Positions 18,775 to 26,046 of a stretch of 27,631 bases of DNA are shown here, one piece after another. Origin of the DNA: Bacteroidota bacterium (GTDB lineage: Bacteria > Bacteroidota > Bacteroidia > Flavobacteriales_F > PHOS-HE28). Every line of letters begins with the position of its first letter. The first letter of the stretch is position 1. Location of the stretch: contig JAEZAU010000075.1 of NCBI GenBank assembly GCA_023430325.1, positions 1-27,631 of the forward strand. The letters run 5' to 3'. A program made the translations under genes and the position numbers. A model generated the notes under the pieces. The model made no database searches and was not told where the DNA came from. It saw only the letters and a list, made by a program, of their open reading frames with translations.

Positions 18775-20769
18775 ATGAAAAGGCCTCTTTTATATTCCGG
18801 TACGGCGCTGGGCATTTTGGCGGGAGCCTTCCTGCTGATGAACAGCCTGCCTGGCTGCAGACCTGGCACCACCAAGACCGCCGTTACCGGTGATGCTGCC
18901 TCACGTGTTTACGTTGCTCCAGGAACACACGATGAGTTCTACAGTTTCGTGAGCGGTGGCTTCAGCGGGCAGCTTGCCGTGTATGGCATACCGAGTGGCC
19001 GTCTTCTTCGCGAGATCCCGGTGTTCTCCGTGGATCCTGAAAGTGGTTATGGTTACAGCGAAGAGACCAAGGGTATGCTGAGCACCACCCATGGTGAGAT
19101 CCCATGGGATGACAGCCACCACCCGGAGCTTTCACAGACCAATGGTGTGCCCGACGGCAAGTGGTGTTTCATCAACGGGAACAACACCCCGCGTATCGCG
19201 CTGATCGATCTTGGAACTTTCCGCACGCACAGCATCATCGAGATCCCGAACAGTGCTGGTAACCACTCTTCACCCTTTACAACCGGGAATAGTGAGTACG
19301 TGGTGGCCGGAACGCGTTTCAGCATTCCTATGGGTGATGATGCCGCTCGCGATGTTTCGATCGATAGCTACAAGGAGAACTTCAAAGGGAACGTCTCGTT
19401 CATCCATCCTGAACCAGAGACGGGGAAGATGAGCATTGCTTTCCAGATCAAGACACCTGGTGTGAATTTCGATCTGAGCCACGCTGGCAAAGGTCCTTCC
19501 GAAGGTTGGTTCTTCTTCAGCTGCTACAACACTGAACAAGCTTACAGTTTGTTGGAAGTGAACGCCAGCCAGCGCGATAAGGACTTCGTGATGGCCGTGA
19601 ACTGGAAGCTCGCCGAGCAATTGGTGAAGGAAGGCAAAGGCACACGCGTACCGGGCAAGCACCACTCTAACTGGTGGAACCACCACACGCACATGACCGA
19701 GACAACTGTGTATGAGGACGTACTACAGCTCGATCCCGCCGATCATCCTGGTCTGCTCTACTTCATGCCCTGCCCGAAATCACCACATGGTTGCGATGTT
19801 GATCCCACCGGAAAATACATCGTGGGCAGTGGCAAACTTGCGGCTCTGGTGCCTGTGTTCTCTTTCGAGAAGATCCAGCAGGCGATCGCGGCCAATGATT
19901 TCGAAGGTGACTTCGGAGGCATTCCTGTCCTGAAGTACGAAAGCGTTCTGCACGGTGAAGTGAAGAAGCCGGGCCTCGGACCTTTGCACACGGAGTTCGA
20001 CAACAATGGCAACGCCTACACTTCCATGTTCGTGAGCAGCGAGATCGTGAAGTGGAATGTGGAAAGCCTCGAAGTTCTTGATCGCGTGCCTACGTACTAC
20101 AGCATCGGTCACCTTTCCATACCTGGTGGCGACAGCAAGCAGCCATGGGGCAAGTACGTGATCGCCTACAACAAGATCACCAAGGATCGCTACCTGCCAA
20201 CTGGTCCTGAGCTTACGCAAAGCGCCCAGATGTACAGCATCGATGGAGACAAGATGGAACTGTTGCTCGACTTCCCGACCACCGGTGAACCTCACTATGC
20301 ACAGGCCCTGCCGGCCGATCTGGTAAAACCACGTGAAGTGCGTTTCTACAAGATCGAAGAGAACCAGCACCCATACGTCGCAAAAGGTGAAGGAGAGACA
20401 GGGATCGAACGCAAGGGCAACCAGATCCATGTGAAGATGACCACGATCCGCTCGCACTTCGCACCTGATAACATCGAAGGCGTAAGGCTTGGTGATACCG
20501 TCTACTTCCACGTGACCAATCTGGAGCAGGACTGGGATGTACCGCACGGTTTTGCTATCAAGGGTGCGAGGAATGCGGAACTCCTGATCATGCCTGGTGA
20601 AACAGCAACACTGAAATACGTGCCGCAAGGTGTTGGCGTCATCCCTTACTACTGCACGGATTTCTGCTCGGCACTGCACCAGGAGATGAGCGGCTACCTG
20701 CGCGTATCTCCACGGAATTCCACGGTACCACTGACTGCGAAGACTGTCTCGGTGGACCAGGAGCTCTAA
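18775..20769 (+). CDS. nosZ: Nitrous oxide reductase NosZ, clade II type
   Basis: 664 residues. It reduces N2O to N2 and water in the periplasm. The N-terminus MKRPLLYSGTALGILAGAFL lacks twin arginines, so export is by Sec, as in clade II; it ends in LPGC (Cys28), which may be lipidated although Pro at -2 is unusual. The beta-propeller carries CuZ-type histidines: H115-H116 (DSHHPELSQTNG), HH at 296-297 and the following WWNHHTHMTE, SPHGCDVDPTGKYIV, GPLHTEFD and GEPHYAQALP. The C-terminal cupredoxin holds CuA: H591 (VPHGF) and C627-x3-C631-x3-H635-x2-M638 (CTDFCSALHQEM). Length is normal. All key residues I can place are present, so the gene is probably functional. A strong hairpin follows 22 bp after the stop. 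Confidence 0.97.
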   Translation: MKRPLLYSGTALGILAGAFLLMNSLPGCRPGTTKTAVTGDAASRVYVAPGTHDEFYSFVSGGFSGQLAVYGIPSGRLLREIPVFSVDPESGYGYSEETKGMLSTTHGEIPWDDSHHPELSQTNGVPDGKWCFINGNNTPRIALIDLGTFRTHSIIEIPNSAGNHSSPFTTGNSEYVVAGTRFSIPMGDDAARDVSIDSYKENFKGNVSFIHPEPETGKMSIAFQIKTPGVNFDLSHAGKGPSEGWFFFSCYNTEQAYSLLEVNASQRDKDFVMAVNWKLAEQLVKEGKGTRVPGKHHSNWWNHHTHMTETTVYEDVLQLDPADHPGLLYFMPCPKSPHGCDVDPTGKYIVGSGKLAALVPVFSFEKIQQAIAANDFEGDFGGIPVLKYESVLHGEVKKPGLGPLHTEFDNNGNAYTSMFVSSEIVKWNVESLEVLDRVPTYYSIGHLSIPGGDSKQPWGKYVIAYNKITKDRYLPTGPELTQSAQMYSIDGDKMELLLDFPTTGEPHYAQALPADLVKPREVRFYKIEENQHPYVAKGEGETGIERKGNQIHVKMTTIRSHFAPDNIEGVRLGDTVYFHVTNLEQDWDVPHGFAIKGARNAELLIMPGETATLKYVPQGVGVIPYYCTDFCSALHQEMSGYLRVSPRNSTVPLTAKTVSVDQEL

Positions 20770-20791
20770 CGAAAATGGAAACTCTGATGAA

Positions 20792-20825
20792 CATCACGGC
20801 CCCTGCGAAAACAGGGGCCGTGATG
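20792..20825 (+). other. 14-bp perfect hairpin after nosZ
   Basis: CATCACGGCCCCTG / CAGGGGCCGTGATG with a CGAAAA loop, a very stable stem starting 22 bp after the nosZ stop. There is no T run after it, so it is more likely an mRNA 3' stabiliser or partial attenuator than a full terminator. It overlaps the upstream in-frame ATGs (20775, 20787, 20823) of the next gene, which argues for a start further down. Confidence 0.8.
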
Positions 20826-20858
20826 CCTCTTACCCCGCTCATGGCCAAAGCCAGTAAC

Positions 20859-21440
20859 ATGAAACCGTTCACCCGTATCCTTATCGGACTTGCCGCACTT
20901 TCCCTGCTAGTGATCCTGTACGTGCCGGTCTGGCGCATCGATCTGATGGCGCCGCAATACCCGGAAGGGCTCATGATGCAGATCTACATCGATCACTTCG
21001 CCGGTGATGTGGAGAAGATCAATGGCTTGAACCATTACATCGGCATGGCCGTGATCAAGGATGCCATGTTCCCCGAGTTCATTTATCTGCCCAAAGTGGT
21101 GATCGCCCTCTGCGTGATCGGCCTGCTTGTGGCTCTCTGGGGAAGGCTCGCCGGATTGCTGATCTACATCCTGTCGATATCCGCATTCGGCGCATGGGCA
21201 TTGTACGATATGTACAAATGGGGGTATGATTATGGGCACAACCTCGATCCACGCGCTGCGATCAAAGTGGAAGGCATGGCCTATCAGCCACCATTGATCG
21301 GCCACAAGCAGTTGCTTAATTTCGATGCATGGTCCACGCCGGATACAGGAGGATGGCTGCTTTTCGGAGTGATGGCCTTGCTGATCGTTCTCTTCATCTA
21401 CGAATGGCGCCGGCCCAAACAAAGCGAAGTACGCGCATGA
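20859..21440 (+). CDS. nos-cluster integral membrane protein of unknown function
   Basis: 193 residues from ATG 20859 (MKPFTRILIGLAAL); in-frame ATGs at 20775, 20787, 20823 and 20841 exist, but the first three fall before or in the hairpin. About four helices: one near the N-terminus, two in the middle (VVIALCVIGLLVALWG, LAGLLIYILSISAFGAWAL) and one near the C-terminus (WLLFGVMALLIVLFIYEW). Conserved-looking parts are WRIDLMAPQYPEGLMMQIYI, EKINGLNHYIGM and LDPRAAIKVEGMAYQPPLIG. I recognise it as a protein that recurs between nosZ and nosL in Bacteroidota nos clusters; its place is like that of nosB of other clade II clusters, but I cannot claim homology. A role in electron supply to, or maturation of, NosZ is likely. 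Its stop overlaps the nosL start (ATGA). Confidence 0.8.
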   Translation: MKPFTRILIGLAALSLLVILYVPVWRIDLMAPQYPEGLMMQIYIDHFAGDVEKINGLNHYIGMAVIKDAMFPEFIYLPKVVIALCVIGLLVALWGRLAGLLIYILSISAFGAWALYDMYKWGYDYGHNLDPRAAIKVEGMAYQPPLIGHKQLLNFDAWSTPDTGGWLLFGVMALLIVLFIYEWRRPKQSEVRA

Positions 21441-21889
21441 ATCTTTTGATCAAGGGATCTTTTCCCATCCTTCTTTTTCTCGCAACAACGATCGTATCCT
21501 GCGGACAACAGGAACCGCAGATCGATTTCGGAAAGGCCGAATGCGCCCATTGCCGCATGAACGTGGTGGACAAGAAGTTCGGTGCCGCGATCACTACGCA
21601 GAAGGGAAGACAATATGTCTTCGATGACATCTCCTGCATGGTACTGCATGTGGAGAAAGGCACTGTCGCGGAAGAGCAGGTGGCCACATGGTCGGTATGC
21701 GATCATGCCGAACCCGGAAAACTCATCGATGCTACAAGTGCCTTCTACCTGCACGGCCCTGAATTCCGCAGCCCCATGCGCGGCGATGTGGCGGCATTTT
21801 CCACTGAAGAAGAGAGAGAAAAAGCCGCATCCAACGCGAAGGCAGAGAAGATGGATTGGAACGCTGCGCGTGAGCTATTGAAGAAGTAG
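21437..21889 (+). CDS. nosL: NosL, copper-binding lipoprotein for NosZ maturation
   Basis: 150 residues from ATG 21437, which overlaps the previous stop; the frame upstream to 21329 is a shadow. Lipoprotein signal ending in IVSC (Cys22). The family motif ECAHCRMNVVDKKFGAAI (C36, C39, M41) is the Cu(I)-binding region, and the NosL/MerB-like fold is suggested by KGRQYVFDDISCMVLHV, WSVCDH, LIDATSAFYLHG and SPMRGDVAAFSTEEE. NosL takes copper to apo-NosZ, together with NosDFY, on the periplasmic side. Length is normal. nosD starts 5 bp later. Confidence 0.94.
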   Translation: MNLLIKGSFPILLFLATTIVSCGQQEPQIDFGKAECAHCRMNVVDKKFGAAITTQKGRQYVFDDISCMVLHVEKGTVAEEQVATWSVCDHAEPGKLIDATSAFYLHGPEFRSPMRGDVAAFSTEEEREKAASNAKAEKMDWNAARELLKK

Positions 21890-21894
21890 GAATC

Positions 21895-23235
21895 TTGAAG
21901 AAGCTCCTGACATTATTCACTCATTTGCTGATCGCATTCCCGCTGCTCGCCGGGAGTTGGACCTTCAAAGCAGGAAGCACCGGATCGTTCAAGCAACTTC
22001 TCGATCGAGCGGCCGACGGTGATACGATCTACGTGGAGACCACGATCGCCGAAGGAACGATCACCATCGCAAAGCCGGTCGTTCTTATCGGGCGTGAAGG
22101 TGCCGTGATCGATGGACAGGAAGCCGGTGAAGTGCTTTTGATCCGTGCCGATGATGTAACGGTCCGTGGCTTCACGATCCGTGGCACGCGCGTTAGCAAC
22201 CTGGATGATAATGCCGGCATCAAAGCGATCGGCGCGAACCGCACGGTGATCGCGGAGAACTTCATGGACAAGTGCTTTTTCGCGATCTACCTGAGCGGGA
22301 CCCGCGATGCGTTGGTGGAGAACAATGTCGTGATCGGTGATGATTCGATCGAAGAACGCATGGCCAACGGCATCCACTTATGGAAGTGTACCAATTCCAT
22401 CATCCGCAACAACAGGATGGAAAAACACCGCGATGGCATCTATTTCGAATTCGTCACTGATTCAAAGATCCACGACAACACCGCCCGCGATTGCCGTCGC
22501 TATGGATTGCATTTCATGTTCAGCCACCGCAACGCTTACGAGGATAACATCTTCGTGAACAATGGCGCCGGCGTGGCCGTGATGTACAGCAAGGAGATCG
22601 AAATGCGTCGCAACCAGTTCCTCGCGAATCGCGGTGCCAGCGCATATGGTCTGTTGCTGAAGGAGATCAACGATGGCGAGATCACCGAGAACATTTTCGC
22701 GGATAACACCACGGGGATCATGCTCGATGGTTGCAACAGGATCGTGGTGGAGAACAACGTGATCCGTTTGAACGGATACGCACTGCGGATCTTCGCCAAT
22801 GCGATGAACTGCACGTACAAGAACAACAGCTTCATCGGGAACACATTCGACATCAGCACCAACGGAACGCTGATGGACAACATCATGGAAGGCAACTATT
22901 GGGATCGGTATGTTGGGTATGATCTCGATCGCGACGGCCATGGTGATGTGCCGCACCGGCCACTTGGCTTCTTCACATTGCTCGTGGAGAAACAACCGTA
23001 TGCGATGGTCTTCTCGCGCAGCCTTTTCGTTTCACTTCTCGATCGCGCGGAACGCCTCATCCCGTCGCTTTCACCGGAATCATTGAAGGACGACAGACCA
23101 TTGATGCGGCCGCCAGCAAGATCGGATGATCGTTCAACATCTTCACTCGATCGAACATTCAGTTTCATTCCATCATGGCTCCAGGATCCTGCTGCCACGT
23201 GTGAACGAAAACCCGCACCGCTCCTTCATGCGTGA
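21895..23235 (+). CDS. nosD: NosD, periplasmic beta-helix maturation protein
   Basis: 446 residues. The start is TTG 21895: AGGA lies upstream at good spacing, and the product then begins MKKLLTLFTHLLIAFPLLAG, a standard signal peptide. The body is a right-handed beta-helix (CASH/PbH1 repeats) with repeated turns such as IRNNRMEKHRDGIYF, ENIFADNTTGIMLDG, VENNVIRLNGYALRI and NGTLMDNIMEGNYW. It ends with the NosD-type segment DRDGHGDVPHRPLGFFTLLV and a region near the membrane. NosD works with NosF and NosY to insert the Cu/S cluster CuZ of NosZ. The last 8 bases overlap nosF, implying coupled translation. Confidence 0.95.
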   Translation: MKKLLTLFTHLLIAFPLLAGSWTFKAGSTGSFKQLLDRAADGDTIYVETTIAEGTITIAKPVVLIGREGAVIDGQEAGEVLLIRADDVTVRGFTIRGTRVSNLDDNAGIKAIGANRTVIAENFMDKCFFAIYLSGTRDALVENNVVIGDDSIEERMANGIHLWKCTNSIIRNNRMEKHRDGIYFEFVTDSKIHDNTARDCRRYGLHFMFSHRNAYEDNIFVNNGAGVAVMYSKEIEMRRNQFLANRGASAYGLLLKEINDGEITENIFADNTTGIMLDGCNRIVVENNVIRLNGYALRIFANAMNCTYKNNSFIGNTFDISTNGTLMDNIMEGNYWDRYVGYDLDRDGHGDVPHRPLGFFTLLVEKQPYAMVFSRSLFVSLLDRAERLIPSLSPESLKDDRPLMRPPARSDDRSTSSLDRTFSFIPSWLQDPAATCERKPAPLLHA

Positions 23236-23971
23236 ACCGAGAATTTCATTCAAAGGCGTAAGCAAGCGCTACGATAAACTTTGGGCTTTGCGCGAAGTGG
23301 ATGTCGATTTCCAGCCTGGCGAAGTGGTGATGTTGATCGGCCCGAACGCCAGCGGAAAGACCACGTTGATCAAATCACTTCTCGGTCTGGTAAGGCCCAC
23401 CGAAGGAACGATCACCGTGAATGGGGAAGTGATCGGCGATGATCCGAAGTACCGTGATGTGATCGGCTACATGCCGCAGATCTCGCAATTCCCCGCATCG
23501 CTCACCGTTGGCCAGTTGCTGGACATGATGCGCGATATCCGTGGACTTACAGAACAACAGGCCGATGATCGCTTGTCCGATGAACTAGGTCTGCGGCCGC
23601 AATATGAAAAACGCCTCGGCACATTGTCCGGTGGCACCCGACAGAAAGTGAGCGCAGTGCTCGCCTTCAGATCGAAGCCTCAGATCCTGGTGATGGACGA
23701 ACCCACCGCAGGTCTAGATCCACTTTCATCCCGGCGCGTGCTCGATGAGGCCGGCACCATACGCGATGCAGGTGGTACCGTATTGATCACCTCGCACCTG
23801 ATGGAGGAAGTGGAATCTTTGGCCGATCGTGTCGCCTATCTCGAAGATGGCCGGCTGCGATTCATTCTACCGGTGGATGAGATCCTCGACATCACCGGAA
23901 CAAAACGGCTTGCACAAGCGATCCCGAATATGCTCGCGCGCCAGAAAACACTTCAAGGAAAAGATCGATAA
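23228..23971 (+). CDS. nosF: NosF, ABC-type ATPase for NosZ maturation
   Basis: 247 residues from ATG 23228; the open frame upstream to 23126 lies inside nosD. ATPase motifs: Walker A GPNASGKTT at residues 38-46, a Q-loop near QISQF, signature LSGGTRQKVS from 133, Walker B ILVMDEPTAGLDP (D157, E158) and a switch His in LITSHLME. It powers the NosDFY transporter, which is thought to supply sulfur or energise CuZ assembly. Length is normal. The gene overlaps nosD by 8 bp, and its stop TAA directly abuts the nosY start. Confidence 0.96.
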   Translation: MREPRISFKGVSKRYDKLWALREVDVDFQPGEVVMLIGPNASGKTTLIKSLLGLVRPTEGTITVNGEVIGDDPKYRDVIGYMPQISQFPASLTVGQLLDMMRDIRGLTEQQADDRLSDELGLRPQYEKRLGTLSGGTRQKVSAVLAFRSKPQILVMDEPTAGLDPLSSRRVLDEAGTIRDAGGTVLITSHLMEEVESLADRVAYLEDGRLRFILPVDEILDITGTKRLAQAIPNMLARQKTLQGKDR

Positions 23972-24739
23972 ATGGGCAAGGTCTTCAAATACACATTGAT
24001 CGATCTGGCGCGGAACAAGTTCGTGCTGGGTTACGCCTTGCTGATGCTCTTCATGGCGCAGGGCCTTTTCGCACTTGAGGGTGAACCCACCAAGGCATTG
24101 CTCAGTCTCGTGCAGGTGGTCATGGCCCTGGTGCCGCTCGTCGCATTGATCTTCACGGTGGTCTATATGTACGATACCATCGAGTTCACGCAGTTGCTCG
24201 CCGTGCAACCGATCGGCCGCAAGTCGATACTCGGCGGACAGATCCTTGCGCTTTCCGCCGCATTGTTGATCGCACAAACCATCGGTCTTGGCCTGCCGTT
24301 GCTCGTGAATTCACCAACACTGCCGGCATTCATCCTTTCAATTTCCGGCTCTGGGCTTGTCCTGGTCTTTACAGCACTTGGTGTATTGATCGCATTGAAA
24401 CAACGCGAAAAAGCACGTGGCGTCGGTGTCGCCCTGGTGATCTGGTTGATCTTCATCCTGGTCTTTGATGCGTTGTTGATGTGGCTCATGTTCACTTTCA
24501 GCGACTACCCGATCGAACCGTTCGTTGTGCCGATCGCTGGCATAAACCCCGTGGATCTTGCGCGCATCATGGTCATGCTGCAGGTGGACCTAGCCGCAAT
24601 GATGGGTTACAGCGGCGCCATCTACAAGAACTTCTTCGGCAGCACCGGAGGCATGGTCGTGGCCGGGGCGATCCTGGGGTTATGGATCCTCATCCCTTTG
24701 CTGGTCTCGTTCCGCGTTTTCCGTCAAAAGGACCTGTGA
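23972..24739 (+). CDS. nosY: NosY, ABC permease for NosZ maturation
   Basis: 255 residues, about six membrane helices (for example VLGYALLMLFMAQGLFALEG, VVMALVPLVALIFTVVYMYD, LIWLIFILVFDALLMWLMF, GAILGLWILIPLLVSFRVF). The loop EFTQLLAVQPIGRKSILGGQ is typical of ABC-2 type NosY permeases, and INPVDLARIMVMLQVDLAAMMGYSG is a NosY signature. It is the membrane partner of NosF and NosD. ATG 23972 follows the nosF stop with no gap. It is the last gene of the operon; only a weak hairpin follows. Confidence 0.95.
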   Translation: MGKVFKYTLIDLARNKFVLGYALLMLFMAQGLFALEGEPTKALLSLVQVVMALVPLVALIFTVVYMYDTIEFTQLLAVQPIGRKSILGGQILALSAALLIAQTIGLGLPLLVNSPTLPAFILSISGSGLVLVFTALGVLIALKQREKARGVGVALVIWLIFILVFDALLMWLMFTFSDYPIEPFVVPIAGINPVDLARIMVMLQVDLAAMMGYSGAIYKNFFGSTGGMVVAGAILGLWILIPLLVSFRVFRQKDL

Positions 24740-24757
24740 GAACTGTTCTGGGGGTGC

Positions 24758-24777
24758 CGGTGTCAAAATGCACACCG
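24758..24777 (+). terminator. Weak hairpin after nosY
   Basis: CGGTGT / ACACCG with an 8-nt loop, 18 bp after the nosY stop and without T run. At best a weak or factor-dependent terminator. Confidence 0.3.
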
Positions 24778-24826
24778 TCGGGTGCTCCACTATAGCTGCC
24801 TTATCACACCTATGGCAACGGCGCTC

Positions 24827-24859
24827 CGGTGGCTTCCGCTGGTCGCCTCCTCGCTGCAC
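24827..24859 (+). repeat. Dispersed repeat, copy A
   Basis: The 33 bases here match the reverse complement of 25798-25830 with one mismatch, 29 of them without any difference. Weaker similarity goes on for another ~50 bp to about 24905. The rest of the 298-bp gap to the FAS1 gene holds two FNR-like sites and a -7-like element, and no credible gene. Confidence 0.75.
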
Positions 24860-24944
24860 GTTCCCCTACGGTGTGCTTGCGGCAGGCTGCCGTTCCGCCC
24901 CCTCACCCAAAGATCCGGCCGACCCCCGAAAAATCACCGACAGA

Positions 24945-24956
24945 TGAGAAGGATCA
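24945..24956. promoter_or_regulatory. FNR/CRP-like site 1 before the FAS1 gene
   Basis: TGAGAAGGATCA has the form TGA-N6-TCA, centred 23 bp upstream of the next site. Its arms beyond the core are not symmetric, so it is the weakest of the four. Confidence 0.35.
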
Positions 24957-24967
24957 CATAAAAACCC

Positions 24968-24979
24968 TGATCTGCGTCA
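24968..24979. promoter_or_regulatory. FNR/CRP-like site 2 before the FAS1 gene
   Basis: TGATCTGCGTCA contains TGAT-N4-GTCA, the same core as the nos site at 18143. Its centre is 33 bp before that of the -7-like AAAATTTG, the same distance as at the nos promoter. Confidence 0.5.
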
Positions 24980-25002
24980 TATATTCAACCGTTGCATCTG
25001 TG

Positions 25003-25010
25003 AAAATTTG
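25003..25010 (+). promoter_or_regulatory. Putative -7-like element of the FAS1 gene
   Basis: AAAATTTG differs from TANNTTTG at the first base. Predicted transcription start near 25014, 24 bp before the ATG, with the site at 24968-24979 near -41. Confidence 0.4.
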
Positions 25011-25037
25011 TTTCAAGTAAAGCACAACCGACCATCC

Positions 25038-25589
25038 ATGAAACTCCCGAAGATCCTCCTCGCACTACCCTTTCTCTTCGCATGTGGCGAAAGCAATGAA
25101 CAACCAGCAGCGCAGACCACCACCGGCAATACCCCGCGCGCCGGACAAAGCGCAGTGGTCGATGACAAGAGCGAGCCCACGGTGGTGGGTGTAGCCGTGA
25201 AGTCGCCCGATCACAAGACGCTGGTGGCCGCAGTGCAACACGTCAAGTACGAAGATGTTCTCTCCAATACGGGACCGTTCACCGTGTATGCGCCTACGGA
25301 TGCGGCATTCAATGCGCTTCCTGCTGGCACGTTGGACAACCTTCTAAAGCCCGAGAATAAGGCTACGCTCGAGAATATCCTGGAGTACCACGTTGCGCTC
25401 GGTGTAATGCAGCCGGACAAGATGGGCAACGGCCGCAAGGTCGGCATGGCCAACGGTGCGAACGTGGAATTCAAGAAAATGGAAGATGGCACCGTAATGA
25501 TCAACGATGCCAAAGTGCTCGGTACGGCACCGGCCAGCAACGGGCTCGTAGTTGTGATCGACAAGGTGCTCTTGCCACCAGGCATGTAA
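25038..25589 (+). CDS. Fasciclin (FAS1) domain lipoprotein
   Basis: 183 residues from ATG 25038; the open frame to 25008 adds residues before a clear lipoprotein signal (MKLPKILLALPFLFAC, Cys16). A polar linker follows (EQPAAQTTTGNTPRAG), then one FAS1 domain: HKTLVAAVQHVKYEDVL, the H1-like FTVYAPTDAAFNALPAGTL, ENILEYHVALGVM, and the end VLGTAPASNGLVVVIDKVLL. FAS1 domains mediate adhesion or act as surface scaffolds; single-domain lipoproteins are common in Bacteroidota, with no defined role. The last residues (PPGM) are at the domain edge, so it is complete. The gene stands alone, has its own terminator and FNR-like sites, and is flanked by inverted repeats, which may mark it as a transferable unit. 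Confidence 0.92.
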   Translation: MKLPKILLALPFLFACGESNEQPAAQTTTGNTPRAGQSAVVDDKSEPTVVGVAVKSPDHKTLVAAVQHVKYEDVLSNTGPFTVYAPTDAAFNALPAGTLDNLLKPENKATLENILEYHVALGVMQPDKMGNGRKVGMANGANVEFKKMEDGTVMINDAKVLGTAPASNGLVVVIDKVLLPPGM

Positions 25590-25643
25590 GGAGCCATCCC
25601 TACGCTCCCGGATGAGGCATGTCGGGAGTGTGTGGATGAAAGT

Positions 25644-25680
25644 GCAGGGTGTTCTTGAGAGGGCACCCTGCCGTCGTTTT
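25644..25680 (+). terminator. Terminator of the FAS1 gene
   Basis: Stem GCAGGGTG (25644-25651) / CACCCTGC (25664-25671), 12-nt loop, followed by CGTCGTTTT. It begins 55 bp after the FAS1 stop. Confidence 0.75.
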
Positions 25681-25797
25681 GAAGGTACCATATAATGGCG
25701 TTGGAACAGTACGATCGCCCATGCCCAAATTCTGCGGCCATGCGCAGCGCGGCCGGGATGGAAGCGGCAGCCCGGCGAAGCGGAGGCTTACGCATGT

Positions 25798-25830
25798 GTG
25801 GAGCGAGGAGGCGACCAGCGGAAGCCACCG
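25798..25830 (-). repeat. Dispersed repeat, copy B (inverted)
   Basis: Inverted copy of 24827-24859 (32 of 33 bases); weaker similarity extends down to about 25755. The remaining bases between the FAS1 terminator and nrdJ (25681-26019) hold no credible gene; open frames there come from the GC-rich repeat. Confidence 0.75.
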
Positions 25831-25993
25831 CAGCCCCACATGCGTTGGCCGCAGCTAACCGGCTACAGCGAACAGCCCGATAAGGCGCCCAACCTCCAAC
25901 GGCCCCAACTTCCGAACCTGTTCAAATCCTGTTCATCACTTCTTCCAGAATATGACGTTCATCATGAAAGCACCCATCGGGCACTGGGAGTTT

Positions 25994-26013
25994 TACGGCT
26001 CACCAAAGCCGTA
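25994..26013 (+). promoter_or_regulatory. Inverted repeat just upstream of nrdJ
   Basis: TACGGCT-CACCAA-AGCCGTA, a perfect 7-bp inverted repeat with 6-nt spacer, overlapping a promoter-like arrangement (TTTT 25991, 17 bp, TACCTTTT 26012). It could be an operator or a leader hairpin; it does not look like the known NrdR box. Confidence 0.4.
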
Positions 26014-26046
26014 CCTTTTATGCCTGTAACAGCACCGCCACCTGCC

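Noticed and set aside
24829..25020. 63-residue open frame after nosY
   Set aside because: It begins inside repeat copy A; the matching start of a frame on the other strand over copy B shows that its N-terminus comes from the repeat, not from a gene.
25691..25699. TATAATGG resembling a sigma-70 -10 box
   Set aside because: Bacteroidota primary promoters do not use this form, and no gene follows on the plus strand until nrdJ.
25916..25942. tRNA-like T-arm (GTTCAAATCC)
   Set aside because: The flanking bases do not form the 5-bp T stem, and no acceptor, D or anticodon arms can be drawn.
25964..26029. Short frame of 21 codons before nrdJ, and GGGCACTGGGAG looking like part of a B12 riboswitch
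   Set aside because: The short frame has no ribosome site or recognisable features. The cobalamin riboswitch needs a long conserved core with a proper B12 box, and only a loose fragment is present.
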